From positions 1-10,399 of the forward strand of contig CACXDV010000114.1 of NCBI GenBank assembly GCA_902766585.1: 10,399 bases of DNA. Reading direction: 5' to 3'. The stretch is from an uncultured Ruminococcus sp. GTDB taxonomy: Bacteria; Bacillota; Clostridia; Oscillospirales; Acutalibacteraceae. Below the pieces are notes generated by a model, which was given only the letters and a program-made list of their open reading frames with translations, was not told the origin of the DNA and searched no databases. Of the stretch, positions 1 through 6,729 are shown piece after piece. The translations under genes were made by a program, and so were the position numbers. The number at the start of each line of letters is the position of its first letter. Position 1 is the stretch's first letter.

Positions 1-76
1 AGCTTCTTGTATTTCTGACGGTAACAACAGGTCCGTTGATGCCGTATATAACGTCATTTTTTTCCATAAAACTCAT
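1..76 (-). CDS. ntpA: V/A-type ATPase catalytic subunit A, N-terminal fragment (cut by window edge)
   Basis: Only the first 22-25 codons are present; the gene continues past position 1. The readable protein contains VIYGINGPVVTV, typical of the start of the V/A-type ATPase A subunit, the nucleotide-hydrolysing subunit of the cytoplasmic V1/A1 head. The gene begins 12 nt after the subunit E stop and is the last one visible in the operon; subunits B and D usually follow. The start is ambiguous. An ATG at 76 lies only 4 nt after a TAAGGA ribosome binding site, and an in-frame ATG at 67 (giving MEKNDVIYG) lies 13 nt after it. Neither spacing is ideal. I chose the longer form. Identity is well supported by gene order, even though the fragment is short. 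Confidence 0.88.
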   Translation of the reverse strand, partial: MSFMEKNDVIYGINGPVVTVRNTRS

Positions 77-88
77 CCAATCCTTATA

Positions 89-688
89 TTATTCGGTGAC
101 CTTCAGACCGGAATTTTCACAGAACCAGTCATGCTGCTGTAAAAGTCCGCTGTCAAGTGTCTCATCAGCCAGAAGCCCCATGCTTTTGCTGACGCCGATA
201 ACGCCGCCGATGCTTATTTCATCGGAGGCCTCGATCTGACAGTCTCTTCCGAAGGCTGCCTTTATTTTGCCGGCATATTTCATATCCTGAGCTCTGACAT
301 AAAGCACTGTATCCTTTGCCGTAAGCACAGATGCTATCTCCTTTGCGCTTTTAGAGAGCCTCTCAAGATATTTTTCCGTTTCGGTATATTTTCTGAGCTT
401 CCTTTCAGCTTCCTCAAAAACTGAATCCTCTATTTCCTTACGGCGCGTAAAGGTCTTTTTTCTGCTGGCATTTTCCGCCCTCGAAAGATCACCTGCAATA
501 TTTATCTTGATATCGGTCATTTTCTTCTGTATCAGACCGTATGCCTCCCTGAGCCCTTCCTCCTCAGCCTTGTCAAGCTCCTTCTGCTTAAAATCCTCAG
601 CCTCGGATTCTATCTGAGTTCTCTGCTGCTCGGCATATTTTTCTATTGCCTTTAAAAAGTTGTCGGTTTTGCTGACTGTATCAGGCAT
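89..688 (-). CDS. ntpE: V/A-type ATPase peripheral stalk subunit E
   Basis: This 199-residue protein has the two-part layout of subunit E. Residues about 10-120 form a long charged alpha-helical coiled coil rich in Glu, Lys, Arg and Ala. A small C-terminal globular domain follows, containing IGGVIGVSK at 160-168, a version of the conserved family segment. With the small G/H-type coiled-coil subunit it forms the peripheral stalk that holds the A3B3 head still against rotor torque. Length is normal for the family (about 190-210). The ATG at 688 follows a strong GGAGGTGA site with a 4-nt spacer. It lies 20 nt after the subunit F stop and 12 nt before the subunit A gene, so it is part of the operon. 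Confidence 0.94.
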   Translation of the reverse strand: MPDTVSKTDNFLKAIEKYAEQQRTQIESEAEDFKQKELDKAEEEGLREAYGLIQKKMTDIKINIAGDLSRAENASRKKTFTRRKEIEDSVFEEAERKLRKYTETEKYLERLSKSAKEIASVLTAKDTVLYVRAQDMKYAGKIKAAFGRDCQIEASDEISIGGVIGVSKSMGLLADETLDSGLLQQHDWFCENSGLKVTE

Positions 689-708
689 ATTTTCACCTCC
701 GCAGGCGT

Positions 709-1017
709 TTATATCTTAACGCCGATCGCTTCCCTGACATAACGGGTGATCGAATCCTTTGCGCGTCCGCTTCCGTGTCTGTCGGGGATCTCTACAATAA
801 GGGGCTGCTTGCGGTTCAGCTTCAGGTCATAGACCAGCTCGGGACAAAGCTGAACCAGTCTTTCAGTCATCAGGATGACCGCAACATCCTCCATTCCCAT
901 AGCTTTTTCAAGAGCCTCTTTTACTTCCTTTTCCTCATGGACTACCACTCCGCTGATACCTGCAAGATGCATTCCCATCATGGTATCAACATTATCGCTT
1001 ATCAGATAAAATTTCAT
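709..1017 (-). CDS. ntpG: V/A-type ATPase central stalk subunit F
   Basis: This 102-residue soluble protein matches the small Rossmann-like subunit F of V/A-type ATPases (called NtpG in Enterococcus hirae and AtpF in archaea). Visible family features are a short N-terminal beta strand (MKFYLISD), a central VAVILMTERLVQ segment (an early beta strand plus helix), and PLIVEIPDR near residues 73-81, like the family's P-x-I-x-E-I-P motif. Subunit F binds subunit D in the rotating central shaft and can modulate ATP hydrolysis. Length is typical (about 100-110). The ATG at 1017 has AAGGAAGG 8 nt upstream. The gene sits 33 nt after the subunit K gene and 20 nt before the subunit E gene. Confidence 0.93.
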   Translation of the reverse strand: MKFYLISDNVDTMMGMHLAGISGVVVHEEKEVKEALEKAMGMEDVAVILMTERLVQLCPELVYDLKLNRKQPLIVEIPDRHGSGRAKDSITRYVREAIGVKI

Positions 1018-1050
1018 CTGCCTCGCCTTCCTTTGCCAAAACGGTAATTA

Positions 1051-1491
1051 TCAGCCTGCATTGCTGATGATAAGGATAGAAACAAGAAGTCCGTAAAGTG
1101 CAACGCCTTCGCCGAGTGCAACGAAGATAAGAGCCTTACCGAATGCCTTGGGATCCTCACTTGTTGCGCCGATAGCAGCAGGTGCAGCTCCGCCGACGGC
1201 AATACCGCCGCCGATACCTGAAATACCTGTTGCAAGAGCAGCAGCTACCATTGAAATACCCTTGTTGATATCGGGTGCTGCAGCAGCGGCAGCATCAGCA
1301 GCAGCCTCAGGAGCAGCCATAGCAACCATTGAGGTGATAAGACAAACTGTTCCTACAACAGCGAAGGATGCGATCTGTCTGATAACAGCAGTCTTGCGTG
1401 TTTTCTTACCGAGAGCAACGCTCTTATAAGCGTAGTATACAGAAAAAACAAGAAATGCAACGGGCAACATAAGTAATACATATTCCAACAT
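1051..1491 (-). CDS. ntpK: V/A-type ATPase proteolipid subunit K (c-ring subunit)
   Basis: This 146-residue, very hydrophobic proteolipid forms the membrane rotor ring. Four hydrophobic stretches are visible: about 3-26, 39-59, 79-108 and 120-143. The second pair is a classic ion-carrying hairpin: a Gly/Ala-rich helix (GISGIGGGIAVGG), a polar cytoplasmic loop with SEDP at 111-114, and a helix with carboxylate Glu128 in GEGVALYG. The first pair lacks these motifs. Its second segment ends in A57-M58-A59, like a signal peptidase site, followed by an Ala-rich linker (60-73). Positions matching the E. hirae Na+ ligands Gln110 and Thr140 are Val99 and Gly129 by my hand alignment. The ATG at 1491 follows AGAGGA and an AU-rich leader. 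Family assignment is secure; processing and ion choice are inference. Confidence 0.94.
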   Translation of the reverse strand: MLEYVLLMLPVAFLVFSVYYAYKSVALGKKTRKTAVIRQIASFAVVGTVCLITSMVAMAAPEAAADAAAAAAPDINKGISMVAAALATGISGIGGGIAVGGAAPAAIGATSEDPKAFGKALIFVALGEGVALYGLLVSILIISNAG

Positions 1492-1546
1492 GATAGATTC
1501 CTCTTTCTTTAATAAATTTTTTAAAGCAAATAATATTTATCAGCTT
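1492..1546 (-). promoter_or_regulatory. AU-rich leader before ntpK, candidate translational enhancer
   Basis: The 55-nt gap between the ntpI stop and the ntpK start is strikingly AT-rich (10 G/C out of 55, about 18%). It ends in an AGAGGA ribosome binding site 4 nt from the ATG. All other intra-operon gaps are less biased, and all but one are shorter. An unstructured U/A-rich segment upstream of the c-subunit gene is known to raise translation of E. coli atpE, matching the need for many c subunits per complex. I infer a parallel role here from position and composition only. I saw no convincing promoter hexamers inside it. Confidence 0.4.
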
Positions 1547-3490
1547 TTATTCCTCTCTCTGATGTCTTGCGGCAACAGGGGAGAATTCTCTTCCTTCGCC
1601 GATATAGAAACGGCTGAATATCTCATAGTAATCAAGACGGAGAACCTGTATCGCAACAAGAAGGGCTTCAAGAGCCATTACGATCCCGTTTCCGATAATG
1701 ACGACCATAGTATATCCCACAACACCGCCGACCATTTCTGCCAGGGTGAATACTACAAGCATCATACCCGCATGAACAAGTATATAAGCTCCTACTCTCA
1801 GGAATGACATTGTATTCGTAACATAGCTGAGACACATTTCAAAAAGCTCGAAGAAGCTCTGCATGAAATATTCTCCCCAGCTTTCAGGCTGCCATTTCTT
1901 TTTGCCCTCGCTCAGTTTTCCGAGAGGCTCTCTCATAAACATGAGTACCAGAGGCAGAGCTATAAGACAAATGATATAAACAGGTGTCATAAGTTCTATG
2001 CCGAGGAACATAGTGCATACAAGTCCTGCTACCAGGGATACATAAAATATCAGTCCCGCAAGACCGTTCGCTCCGAAGAATGCGCTTTCCATATCCTTGC
2101 GCCTCAGAGAAGAGAATATGTTCACAAGCATTGATATCACTATGGTAACAAATCCTATTCCGACTGAGCCGTAGATTATCATATTTATTGTATTGGACTC
2201 CATTACCTCGACAAGCTTTCCGTCTATGCCGAACAGAGCCTTATATACGGGGTTGAGCGCGTGTTCAAAGCCGAATACCGAGCCGTAAATGAAGCCGAAT
2301 ACCATACCCGAAATTCCGCATGGCACAAGTATCTTTCCGATCTCCATTCCCTTAAGCTTCCACATCAGAAAGCCGACCAGGGCAACGACAAAGCCCTGTC
2401 CCATATCTCCGAACATTATTCCGAAGAACAAGGTATATGTAAGAGCAACGAGAGGCGTCGGATCGACCTCGTTATAACTCGGCAGACCGTACATTTTTAC
2501 AAAGAATTCGTAAAGCTTAAAGAAGGGCGGATTTTTAAGTATGACGGGAGGAGAGTTTTTCAGTTCCTCCTTGCCGTCGCTGAGGGAATATTCAATGCTT
2601 TCTATTCCGTCAAGCCCCTTTGTAAAGCTCTTTTCCTTATCCGCGGGTATCCAGCCCACAAGGATAAAGTTCTTATGATACTTATATACATATCTTCTTA
2701 TACCGTGGAAGCTGTTCAGCTCCTCAAGCTTGGTATAATACCTCATGCATTTTTCTTCTTCATCCTCAAGAAATTCGGCTATATCCGCTTCAAGCTCCTT
2801 CTGGTGCTTTTTCAGTTCCTCAAGCTCCTTCTGAAGCTCGGTGAGACAGCCTTCGGGAGTTCCCTTTATTTCGGGGATATCAAGCTTTTCAAAATACAGT
2901 GAGGAAAATATTCTGTCTATTTCGGTACGCTGCTCGATAGGAGCAAAGTACGCGCCCCAGCAATGTGTTTCGTCATTGGTACAGGGGAAGAAAAGCACAT
3001 AGGGATTATCTATACGGGATATCTTCTCAAGGCTTTCCTTTGGTATGCGTCCGAAGGCAGGGGCGATGTATTTACATTTGCTTATCTCTGTAAAATCGAG
3101 ATTATTTCCCACAAAATGCCCTACCTGTTCTATTTTTCTGATACAGGCATCGACCTCCTGCTTACAATGCAGTCTGTCATTGACCATTTTTTCCAGTCTT
3201 GCAACCAGCTCCTCAGTATAATTAAGTACCTCCGAAGGACTTTCCTTAAAATCCTTAAGCTCGGTATATTTAAGTTCAAGTCCCGCCATATCCGCAGCGC
3301 TTCTGAGACTCTGGAGCGGGGCAGAATAAGGATTCTTGTCATTCAGCGGGATAAAGCTCTGGGTATTGGAATAAAATGACATCGCATCATCGGGATGAAA
3401 GACCTCCGATGCTCCGCAGAATTGGATCACCTCATCCAGCTCAGTCATCATACCGATAATACTGATCGCTTTAACTGCTTTTACAGACAT
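1547..3490 (-). CDS. ntpI: V/A-type ATPase membrane stator subunit I (a subunit)
   Basis: This 647-residue protein has a soluble N-terminal half (1 to about 340) with coiled-coil stretches near 90-125 and 214-260. The C-terminal half (about 345-620) has roughly eight membrane segments. Key residues expected in the ion half-channels are present: Arg565 in SFLRVGAYILVHAGM and Arg618 in IQVLRLDYYEIFSRF, with Glu608 nearby. These match the two essential arginines known from E. hirae NtpI (573 and 629). The C-terminal FYIGEGREFSP is also characteristic. The protein couples ion flow to rotation of the K ring and anchors the peripheral stalks. Its ATG at 3490 follows a perfect AGGAGGTGA with a 6-nt spacer that overlaps the end of ntpC; the coding gap is 13 nt. 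Length is normal. Confidence 0.97.
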   Translation of the reverse strand: MSVKAVKAISIIGMMTELDEVIQFCGASEVFHPDDAMSFYSNTQSFIPLNDKNPYSAPLQSLRSAADMAGLELKYTELKDFKESPSEVLNYTEELVARLEKMVNDRLHCKQEVDACIRKIEQVGHFVGNNLDFTEISKCKYIAPAFGRIPKESLEKISRIDNPYVLFFPCTNDETHCWGAYFAPIEQRTEIDRIFSSLYFEKLDIPEIKGTPEGCLTELQKELEELKKHQKELEADIAEFLEDEEEKCMRYYTKLEELNSFHGIRRYVYKYHKNFILVGWIPADKEKSFTKGLDGIESIEYSLSDGKEELKNSPPVILKNPPFFKLYEFFVKMYGLPSYNEVDPTPLVALTYTLFFGIMFGDMGQGFVVALVGFLMWKLKGMEIGKILVPCGISGMVFGFIYGSVFGFEHALNPVYKALFGIDGKLVEVMESNTINMIIYGSVGIGFVTIVISMLVNIFSSLRRKDMESAFFGANGLAGLIFYVSLVAGLVCTMFLGIELMTPVYIICLIALPLVLMFMREPLGKLSEGKKKWQPESWGEYFMQSFFELFEMCLSYVTNTMSFLRVGAYILVHAGMMLVVFTLAEMVGGVVGYTMVVIIGNGIVMALEALLVAIQVLRLDYYEIFSRFYIGEGREFSPVAARHQREE

Positions 3491-3503
3491 AGTCTGTCAC
3501 CTC

Positions 3504-4541
3504 CTATCTGACGAGCATTTTTTCCTTCTCGTCAGCCGACAAGCCGTAACGTGTCGATTCAATAATATTTATAATATTGCTTATCTCTATTTCCTTAAGA
3601 TACACATAGGAAATCATAACAATGGTAGGATTAGGAGAGAGCCTCAGATGATGCTTGCAATATTCGCTCAGCATGACGTTTGCCATCTGTGTGGTATCGT
3701 TATACTGAAGCTTTGCCATAAGCCTTCCCAGATATGTTGAACGGGCAAGCTCAAATACCTCCTTGGCGCTTTCCGCGCTGCACAGGGCATCCACTGTTTT
3801 CTGTGAAAGCTTTCCGTAGGGAATGAGAAGAGGATTTATCATTTCGGCAGTATATCTGAAATATCTTTTCAGTCTTATTATTCTGGAAATATTTCTGAAA
3901 TCCAGCATAGCGGAAATGACCTCTTTCAGCTCATCACGGTCCCTTCCTTTTCCGTAAGCCTCGACCGCTGCCATAACTATACCGTAGTTAAGGTTATTAA
4001 GCTCTGCTTCAAGAAGGGCTATATTCACCTTTTCATTTTCCTTCGGTTTGTATTTTTTCAGCAGGGGAATATATTTTGATCCGGAGAGAGCCGAAAAAAG
4101 ATCGTCATAGCTCCTGACAGCAGTAAGCTTATCAAGACTTATCTTCGCATATTTTCCGAGTGAGACCGGCATCGAATATACATATTCATCCGGTCTGCCG
4201 ATATTCAGAAGGGTAATGCAGCGTATTATCTGCTCTATCTCCATTTCAGATATGATAAAGTCAATGAAAACAAGGCTTTTATCCTTTGCATAGCGTGACA
4301 GGGCAAATACATCAAAATAAATATCCTGCCGCAGCATCGGCTCAAGCTGACCTCTGTGCACCTCACTTTCATTCAGTCCGGTCAATACGGAGCTGTAGCA
4401 GGTGCGTGTCTTCAGATAAGCCGCGACCTCCGGAACATTCCTGCAGTCGATAAGCTGCTTATAATCCGTTTCGGAGAGGCTTTTTCCATACATTGCCCTT
4501 GCCTTTGCAAGTATCGCGTTTGATGCCATTGTTGATGACAT
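3504..4541 (-). CDS. ntpC: V/A-type ATPase subunit C (d-type rotor connector)
   Basis: This 345-residue, largely helical soluble protein has the length and pattern of subunit C/d. This funnel-shaped subunit sits on the K ring and links it to the D-F shaft. Family-like segments are an N-terminal helix with ILAKARAMYG, a central VFIDFIISEMEIEQIIRCITLL helix pair, AMLDFRNISRIIRLKRYF in the second half, and a C-terminal YVYLKEIEISNIINIIES stretch, where the family's K-E-x-E-x-x-N motif is recognisable. The ATG at 4541 has GAGGTGA 6 nt upstream; an in-frame ATG at codon 5 is less well placed. It follows the stalk coiled-coil gene by 63 nt, the longest gap in the operon, and precedes ntpI by 13 nt. 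Confidence 0.94.
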   Translation of the reverse strand: MSSTMASNAILAKARAMYGKSLSETDYKQLIDCRNVPEVAAYLKTRTCYSSVLTGLNESEVHRGQLEPMLRQDIYFDVFALSRYAKDKSLVFIDFIISEMEIEQIIRCITLLNIGRPDEYVYSMPVSLGKYAKISLDKLTAVRSYDDLFSALSGSKYIPLLKKYKPKENEKVNIALLEAELNNLNYGIVMAAVEAYGKGRDRDELKEVISAMLDFRNISRIIRLKRYFRYTAEMINPLLIPYGKLSQKTVDALCSAESAKEVFELARSTYLGRLMAKLQYNDTTQMANVMLSEYCKHHLRLSPNPTIVMISYVYLKEIEISNIINIIESTRYGLSADEKEKMLVR

Positions 4542-4569
4542 AGATTATCACCTCTTTTACAGGCGGCCC

Positions 4570-4604
4570 CGCATCGGATAATGCGAAGCTTATTTTTTTG
4601 CAGC
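4570..4604. other. Small hairpin in the stalk-ntpC gap, with a T-tract readable on the plus strand
   Basis: The 63-nt gap between the stalk subunit gene and ntpC contains the inverted repeat CGCAT (4570-4574) and ATGCG (4581-4585) around a 6-nt loop. On the plus strand it is followed by AAGCTTATTTTTTT, so it looks like a weak terminator antisense to the operon. On the coding (minus) strand the repeat is followed by GC-rich sequence, so it should not stop operon transcription. The stem is only 5 bp, so this could be chance or a minor mRNA stability element. Confidence 0.25.
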
Positions 4605-4913
4605 TCAGCCTATAGTTCTGCTGACGATCTCATCCACCCACTTTGCCTTATTTGCATCGAAGGCTTCATTCATTTTTCTGATTATCTCCTCATTTTTCTT
4701 TTCGATAACCGCAAGCTTCTCGTCAGCTTTTTTCTGTAATGCCTGAGTATTTATCCTGATACGCTCATTAGCGCGTTCAAGATAATCATTTTTGATTTTT
4801 TCTTTGGTACGGATAATTTCCTTCTCATGATCAAGCTTGCTCTGTCTTGCAGCATTTGTCATATCGCGGGCTTTTTTATCCATATCAATGATCTTGGATA
4901 TCATATCCTCCAT
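4605..4913 (-). CDS. V/A-type ATPase peripheral stalk coiled-coil subunit (G/H type)
   Basis: This 102-residue protein is almost entirely charged helix with heptad-like spacing, rich in Lys, Glu, Arg, Asn and Ala, and ends in KWVDEIVSRTIG. It matches the short stalk subunit called H (AhaH) in archaea, G in Thermus and NtpF in E. hirae, which pairs with subunit E in the peripheral stalk. Naming differs among systems, so no symbol is given. The ATG at 4913 has a near-perfect GGAGGTGA 6 nt upstream. It is the first ATPase gene in the operon and starts 26 nt after the PFL-family gene, with no terminator between them. Coiled-coil sequence alone is not family-specific; the assignment rests on size, termini and gene order. 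Confidence 0.88.
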   Translation of the reverse strand: MEDMISKIIDMDKKARDMTNAARQSKLDHEKEIIRTKEKIKNDYLERANERIRINTQALQKKADEKLAVIEKKNEEIIRKMNEAFDANKAKWVDEIVSRTIG

Positions 4914-4939
4914 ACCTGTTCACCTCCAAAGCATAAAAA

Positions 4940-6298
4940 TCAGTTCTTGAGGCTCTGCATCGGCGCAGGTATTCTTCCTCCGCGGGAAATGAATCTTGAC
5001 GGAGATTTCGGATTTACATCCATTATCGGTCCGGAACCGAGCAGACCGCCGAAATTCAGCTCCTCTCCCGCAGATCTGCCGATAGCGGGAATAAGTCTGA
5101 CAGCCGTAGTTTTTGAATTTACCATACCGATAGCAGCCTCATCAGCAATAATACCCGAAATAACATCAGCGGGAGTATCGCCGGGAATAGCTATCATATC
5201 CAGACCAACAGAGCATACTGCTGTCATAGCCTCAAGCTTTGTCAGTGTAAGTGTTTTGTTTCTTGCGGCATCTATCATGCCGGCATCCTCTGTTACGGGA
5301 ATAAATGCGCCCGAAAGACCTCCGACATGAGATGACGCCATAACTCCGCCCTTCTTTACCGCATCATTGAGAAGGGCAAGACAAGCGGTAGTACCGTGTG
5401 CGCCGCACTGTTCAAGTCCCATTTCCTCAAGGATATGGGCAACGGAATCGCCTATAGCCGGTGTCGGTGCAAGAGAAAGGTCAACAATTCCAAAGGGAAC
5501 GCTCAGTCTCTTTGAAGCCTCCTTTGCGACCAGCATACCTGCTCTTGTTATCTTAAAGGCGGTCTTTTTTACTATATCGGCTACCTCAGTTATATTGCAG
5601 TCCCCTGCCTTTGCAAGAGCGGCTCTTACAACTCCGGGACCCGATACACCTACATTTATTACACAGTCCGGTTCTCCGGGACCATGGAATGCGCCTGCCA
5701 TGAACGGATTATCCTCCGGCGCATTGCAGAATACCACAAGCTTTGCCGCGCCGATACAGTCACGGTCAGCAGTAAGCTCTGCACAGCCCCTGATAACATA
5801 TCCCATCTTTGCAACGGCATCCATATTTATACCTGCCTTTGTGCTTCCGATATTAACGGATGAGCATACCCTTTCCGTAACCGAAAGAGCCTCGGGAATA
5901 CTTTCAATAAGAGCATAATCTCCCTGAGCAAAGCCCTTATGCACCAAAGCGCTGTAGCCTCCGACAAAGTTTACCCCGATCTCCGCAGCCGCCTTATCAA
6001 GCGTCTGAGCAAATTTCACCGGGCTTTTTGTCGGACAGGCAGCGGCAAGCATAGCGACAGGAGTTACTGATATCCTCTTATGGATTATCGGTATACCGTA
6101 ATCCTTGCTGATATCCTCACCTGTTTTCACAAGATCACCGGCATAGCGGCATATCTTGTCATATACCTTTCCGCAGGCGCGGTCGATATCATCATCTATA
6201 CAATCAAGAAGTGAAATACCCATAGTAATAGTTCTTACATCAAGGTTTTCGTTATCGATCATATTGATGGTTTCAAGTATGTCGTGTGAATTTATCAT
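4940..6298 (-). CDS. PFL family protein (UPF0210/DUF711)
   Basis: This 452-residue soluble protein belongs to the UPF0210/DUF711 family, named for structural likeness to pyruvate formate-lyase; its biochemical function is not established. Recognisable family features are the N-terminal segment (ILETINMIDNENLDVRTITMGISL), a mid-region GPGEPDCVINVGVSGPGVV, a GAHGTTACLALLNDAVKKGG stretch, and the conserved end SPSRFISRGGRIPAPMQSLKN. I see no glycyl-radical R-V-x-G-Y motif near the C-terminus, so a true PFL-type radical enzyme is unlikely. The length is the family norm (about 445-455). The ATG at 6298 has AAAGGA 9 nt upstream and lies 20 nt after the ACT-domain gene. These two genes are typically adjacent across Firmicutes, suggesting a joint role in which the ACT protein senses a small molecule. 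Confidence 0.95.
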   Translation of the reverse strand: MINSHDILETINMIDNENLDVRTITMGISLLDCIDDDIDRACGKVYDKICRYAGDLVKTGEDISKDYGIPIIHKRISVTPVAMLAAACPTKSPVKFAQTLDKAAAEIGVNFVGGYSALVHKGFAQGDYALIESIPEALSVTERVCSSVNIGSTKAGINMDAVAKMGYVIRGCAELTADRDCIGAAKLVVFCNAPEDNPFMAGAFHGPGEPDCVINVGVSGPGVVRAALAKAGDCNITEVADIVKKTAFKITRAGMLVAKEASKRLSVPFGIVDLSLAPTPAIGDSVAHILEEMGLEQCGAHGTTACLALLNDAVKKGGVMASSHVGGLSGAFIPVTEDAGMIDAARNKTLTLTKLEAMTAVCSVGLDMIAIPGDTPADVISGIIADEAAIGMVNSKTTAVRLIPAIGRSAGEELNFGGLLGSGPIMDVNPKSPSRFISRGGRIPAPMQSLKN

Positions 6299-6318
6299 AC
6301 GAATTGTTCCTTTCCGGT

Positions 6319-6588
6319 TCAGATCTTATGCATGGCGTTAAAAATATCCTCATGCATAACATGGACCTTTACCCCCATTTTTTCTCCTTCCTCGGTAAGC
6401 TTGTCAACAAGCTCTGAAAACGGAACCGTACAAGCAGTGATATCCACAAACATTATCATTGCGAACATTCCCTGCAATACGGACTGGGTAACCTCGATTA
6501 TATTGACTCCGACAGCGGCGCATTCATTTGAAACCTTTGCCAGAATACCGACATTATCCTTTCCGAGTACTGTAATGACTGCATTCAT
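6319..6588 (-). CDS. ACT domain protein (UPF0237)
   Basis: This stand-alone ACT domain of 89 residues belongs to the UPF0237 family. The first beta strand and helix carry AVITVLGKDNVGILAKVSN, including the ACT-type Lys-Asp-x-Val-Gly-Ile turn. The second strand region has NIIEVTQSVLQGMFAMIMFVDI, and the family end MHEDIFNAMHKI is present. ACT domains bind amino acids or other small ligands and usually regulate a partner; the PFL-family gene 20 nt downstream is the likely partner. I chose the ATG at 6588 (9 nt from AGGAGG). A TTG at 6591 is one codon upstream and also possible. This is the first gene of the transcript that runs on into the ATPase genes. Confidence 0.94.
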   Translation of the reverse strand: MNAVITVLGKDNVGILAKVSNECAAVGVNIIEVTQSVLQGMFAMIMFVDITACTVPFSELVDKLTEEGEKMGVKVHVMHEDIFNAMHKI

Positions 6589-6620
6589 CAATAAGTCCCT
6601 CCTATATTCTTTTTGTACTG

Positions 6621-6636
6621 CGGTTTACAAAAACCG
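6621..6636 (-). other. 5' UTR hairpin before the ACT gene
   Basis: CGGTTT (6621-6626) and AAACCG (6631-6636) form a perfect 6-bp stem with a 4-nt loop inside the predicted 75-80-nt leader of the minus-strand transcript. On that strand it is not followed by a U-tract, so it is not an attenuator on its own. I do not recognise it as part of any known riboswitch class, and the leader is short for most of them. It could protect the 5' end of the mRNA. Confidence 0.35.
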
Positions 6637-6673
6637 TTTTCCTTGTGCCGTATAGAAATACCAACACATAATA

Positions 6674-6702
6674 ATTATCCTATTTTATTCCTTTATTGTC
6701 AA
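6674..6702 (-). promoter_or_regulatory. Sigma-70/SigA-type promoter for the ACT-PFL-ATPase operon
   Basis: Read on the minus strand, a perfect -35 TTGACA (6702-6697) is followed after exactly 17 bp by a -10 GATAAT (6679-6674), a five-of-six match to TATAAT. Predicted transcription starts near 6667, giving a 5' UTR of about 75-80 nt. The sequence upstream of the -35 is rich in A and T tracts and could act as an UP element. No equally good promoter was seen in any downstream gap of the operon. Confidence 0.85.
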
Positions 6703-6711
6703 GTAAAAATG

Positions 6712-6729
6712 CAAAATCAATTAATTTTG
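6712..6729. repeat. Imperfect palindrome upstream of the operon promoter
   Basis: CAAAATCAATTAATTTTG is an 18-bp palindrome with one mismatched pair (arms CAAAAT at 6712-6717 and ATTTTG at 6724-6729). It sits 9 bp upstream of the -35 element on the minus strand. It could be a regulator site, but AT-rich palindromes are common by chance in such regions. Confidence 0.25.

Noticed and set aside
1277..1320. GC(A/T)-type triplet repeat resembling a microsatellite
   Set aside because: It encodes the Ala-rich linker of subunit K in frame and varies at third positions, so it is coding low complexity rather than a separate repeat element.
1148..1429. Ala/Pro/Ile-rich plus-strand frame of 93 codons opposite ntpK
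   Set aside because: Low-complexity product created by the GCN-rich codons of subunit K read in reverse.
2261..2902. 213-codon open frame on the plus strand inside ntpI
   Set aside because: Antisense shadow of a well-conserved subunit I; its composition is that of a reverse reading of helical and membrane codons.
4827..5918. Two long plus-strand frames (167 and 183 codons)
   Set aside because: Antisense to the stalk subunit and the PFL-family gene; no family motifs and no sensible ribosome binding context.
4940..6298. Reading the PFL-family protein as a true pyruvate formate-lyase
   Set aside because: The length is about 450 rather than about 750 residues, no glycyl-radical motif is seen, and no activase gene is nearby. 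The conserved ends are those of UPF0210.
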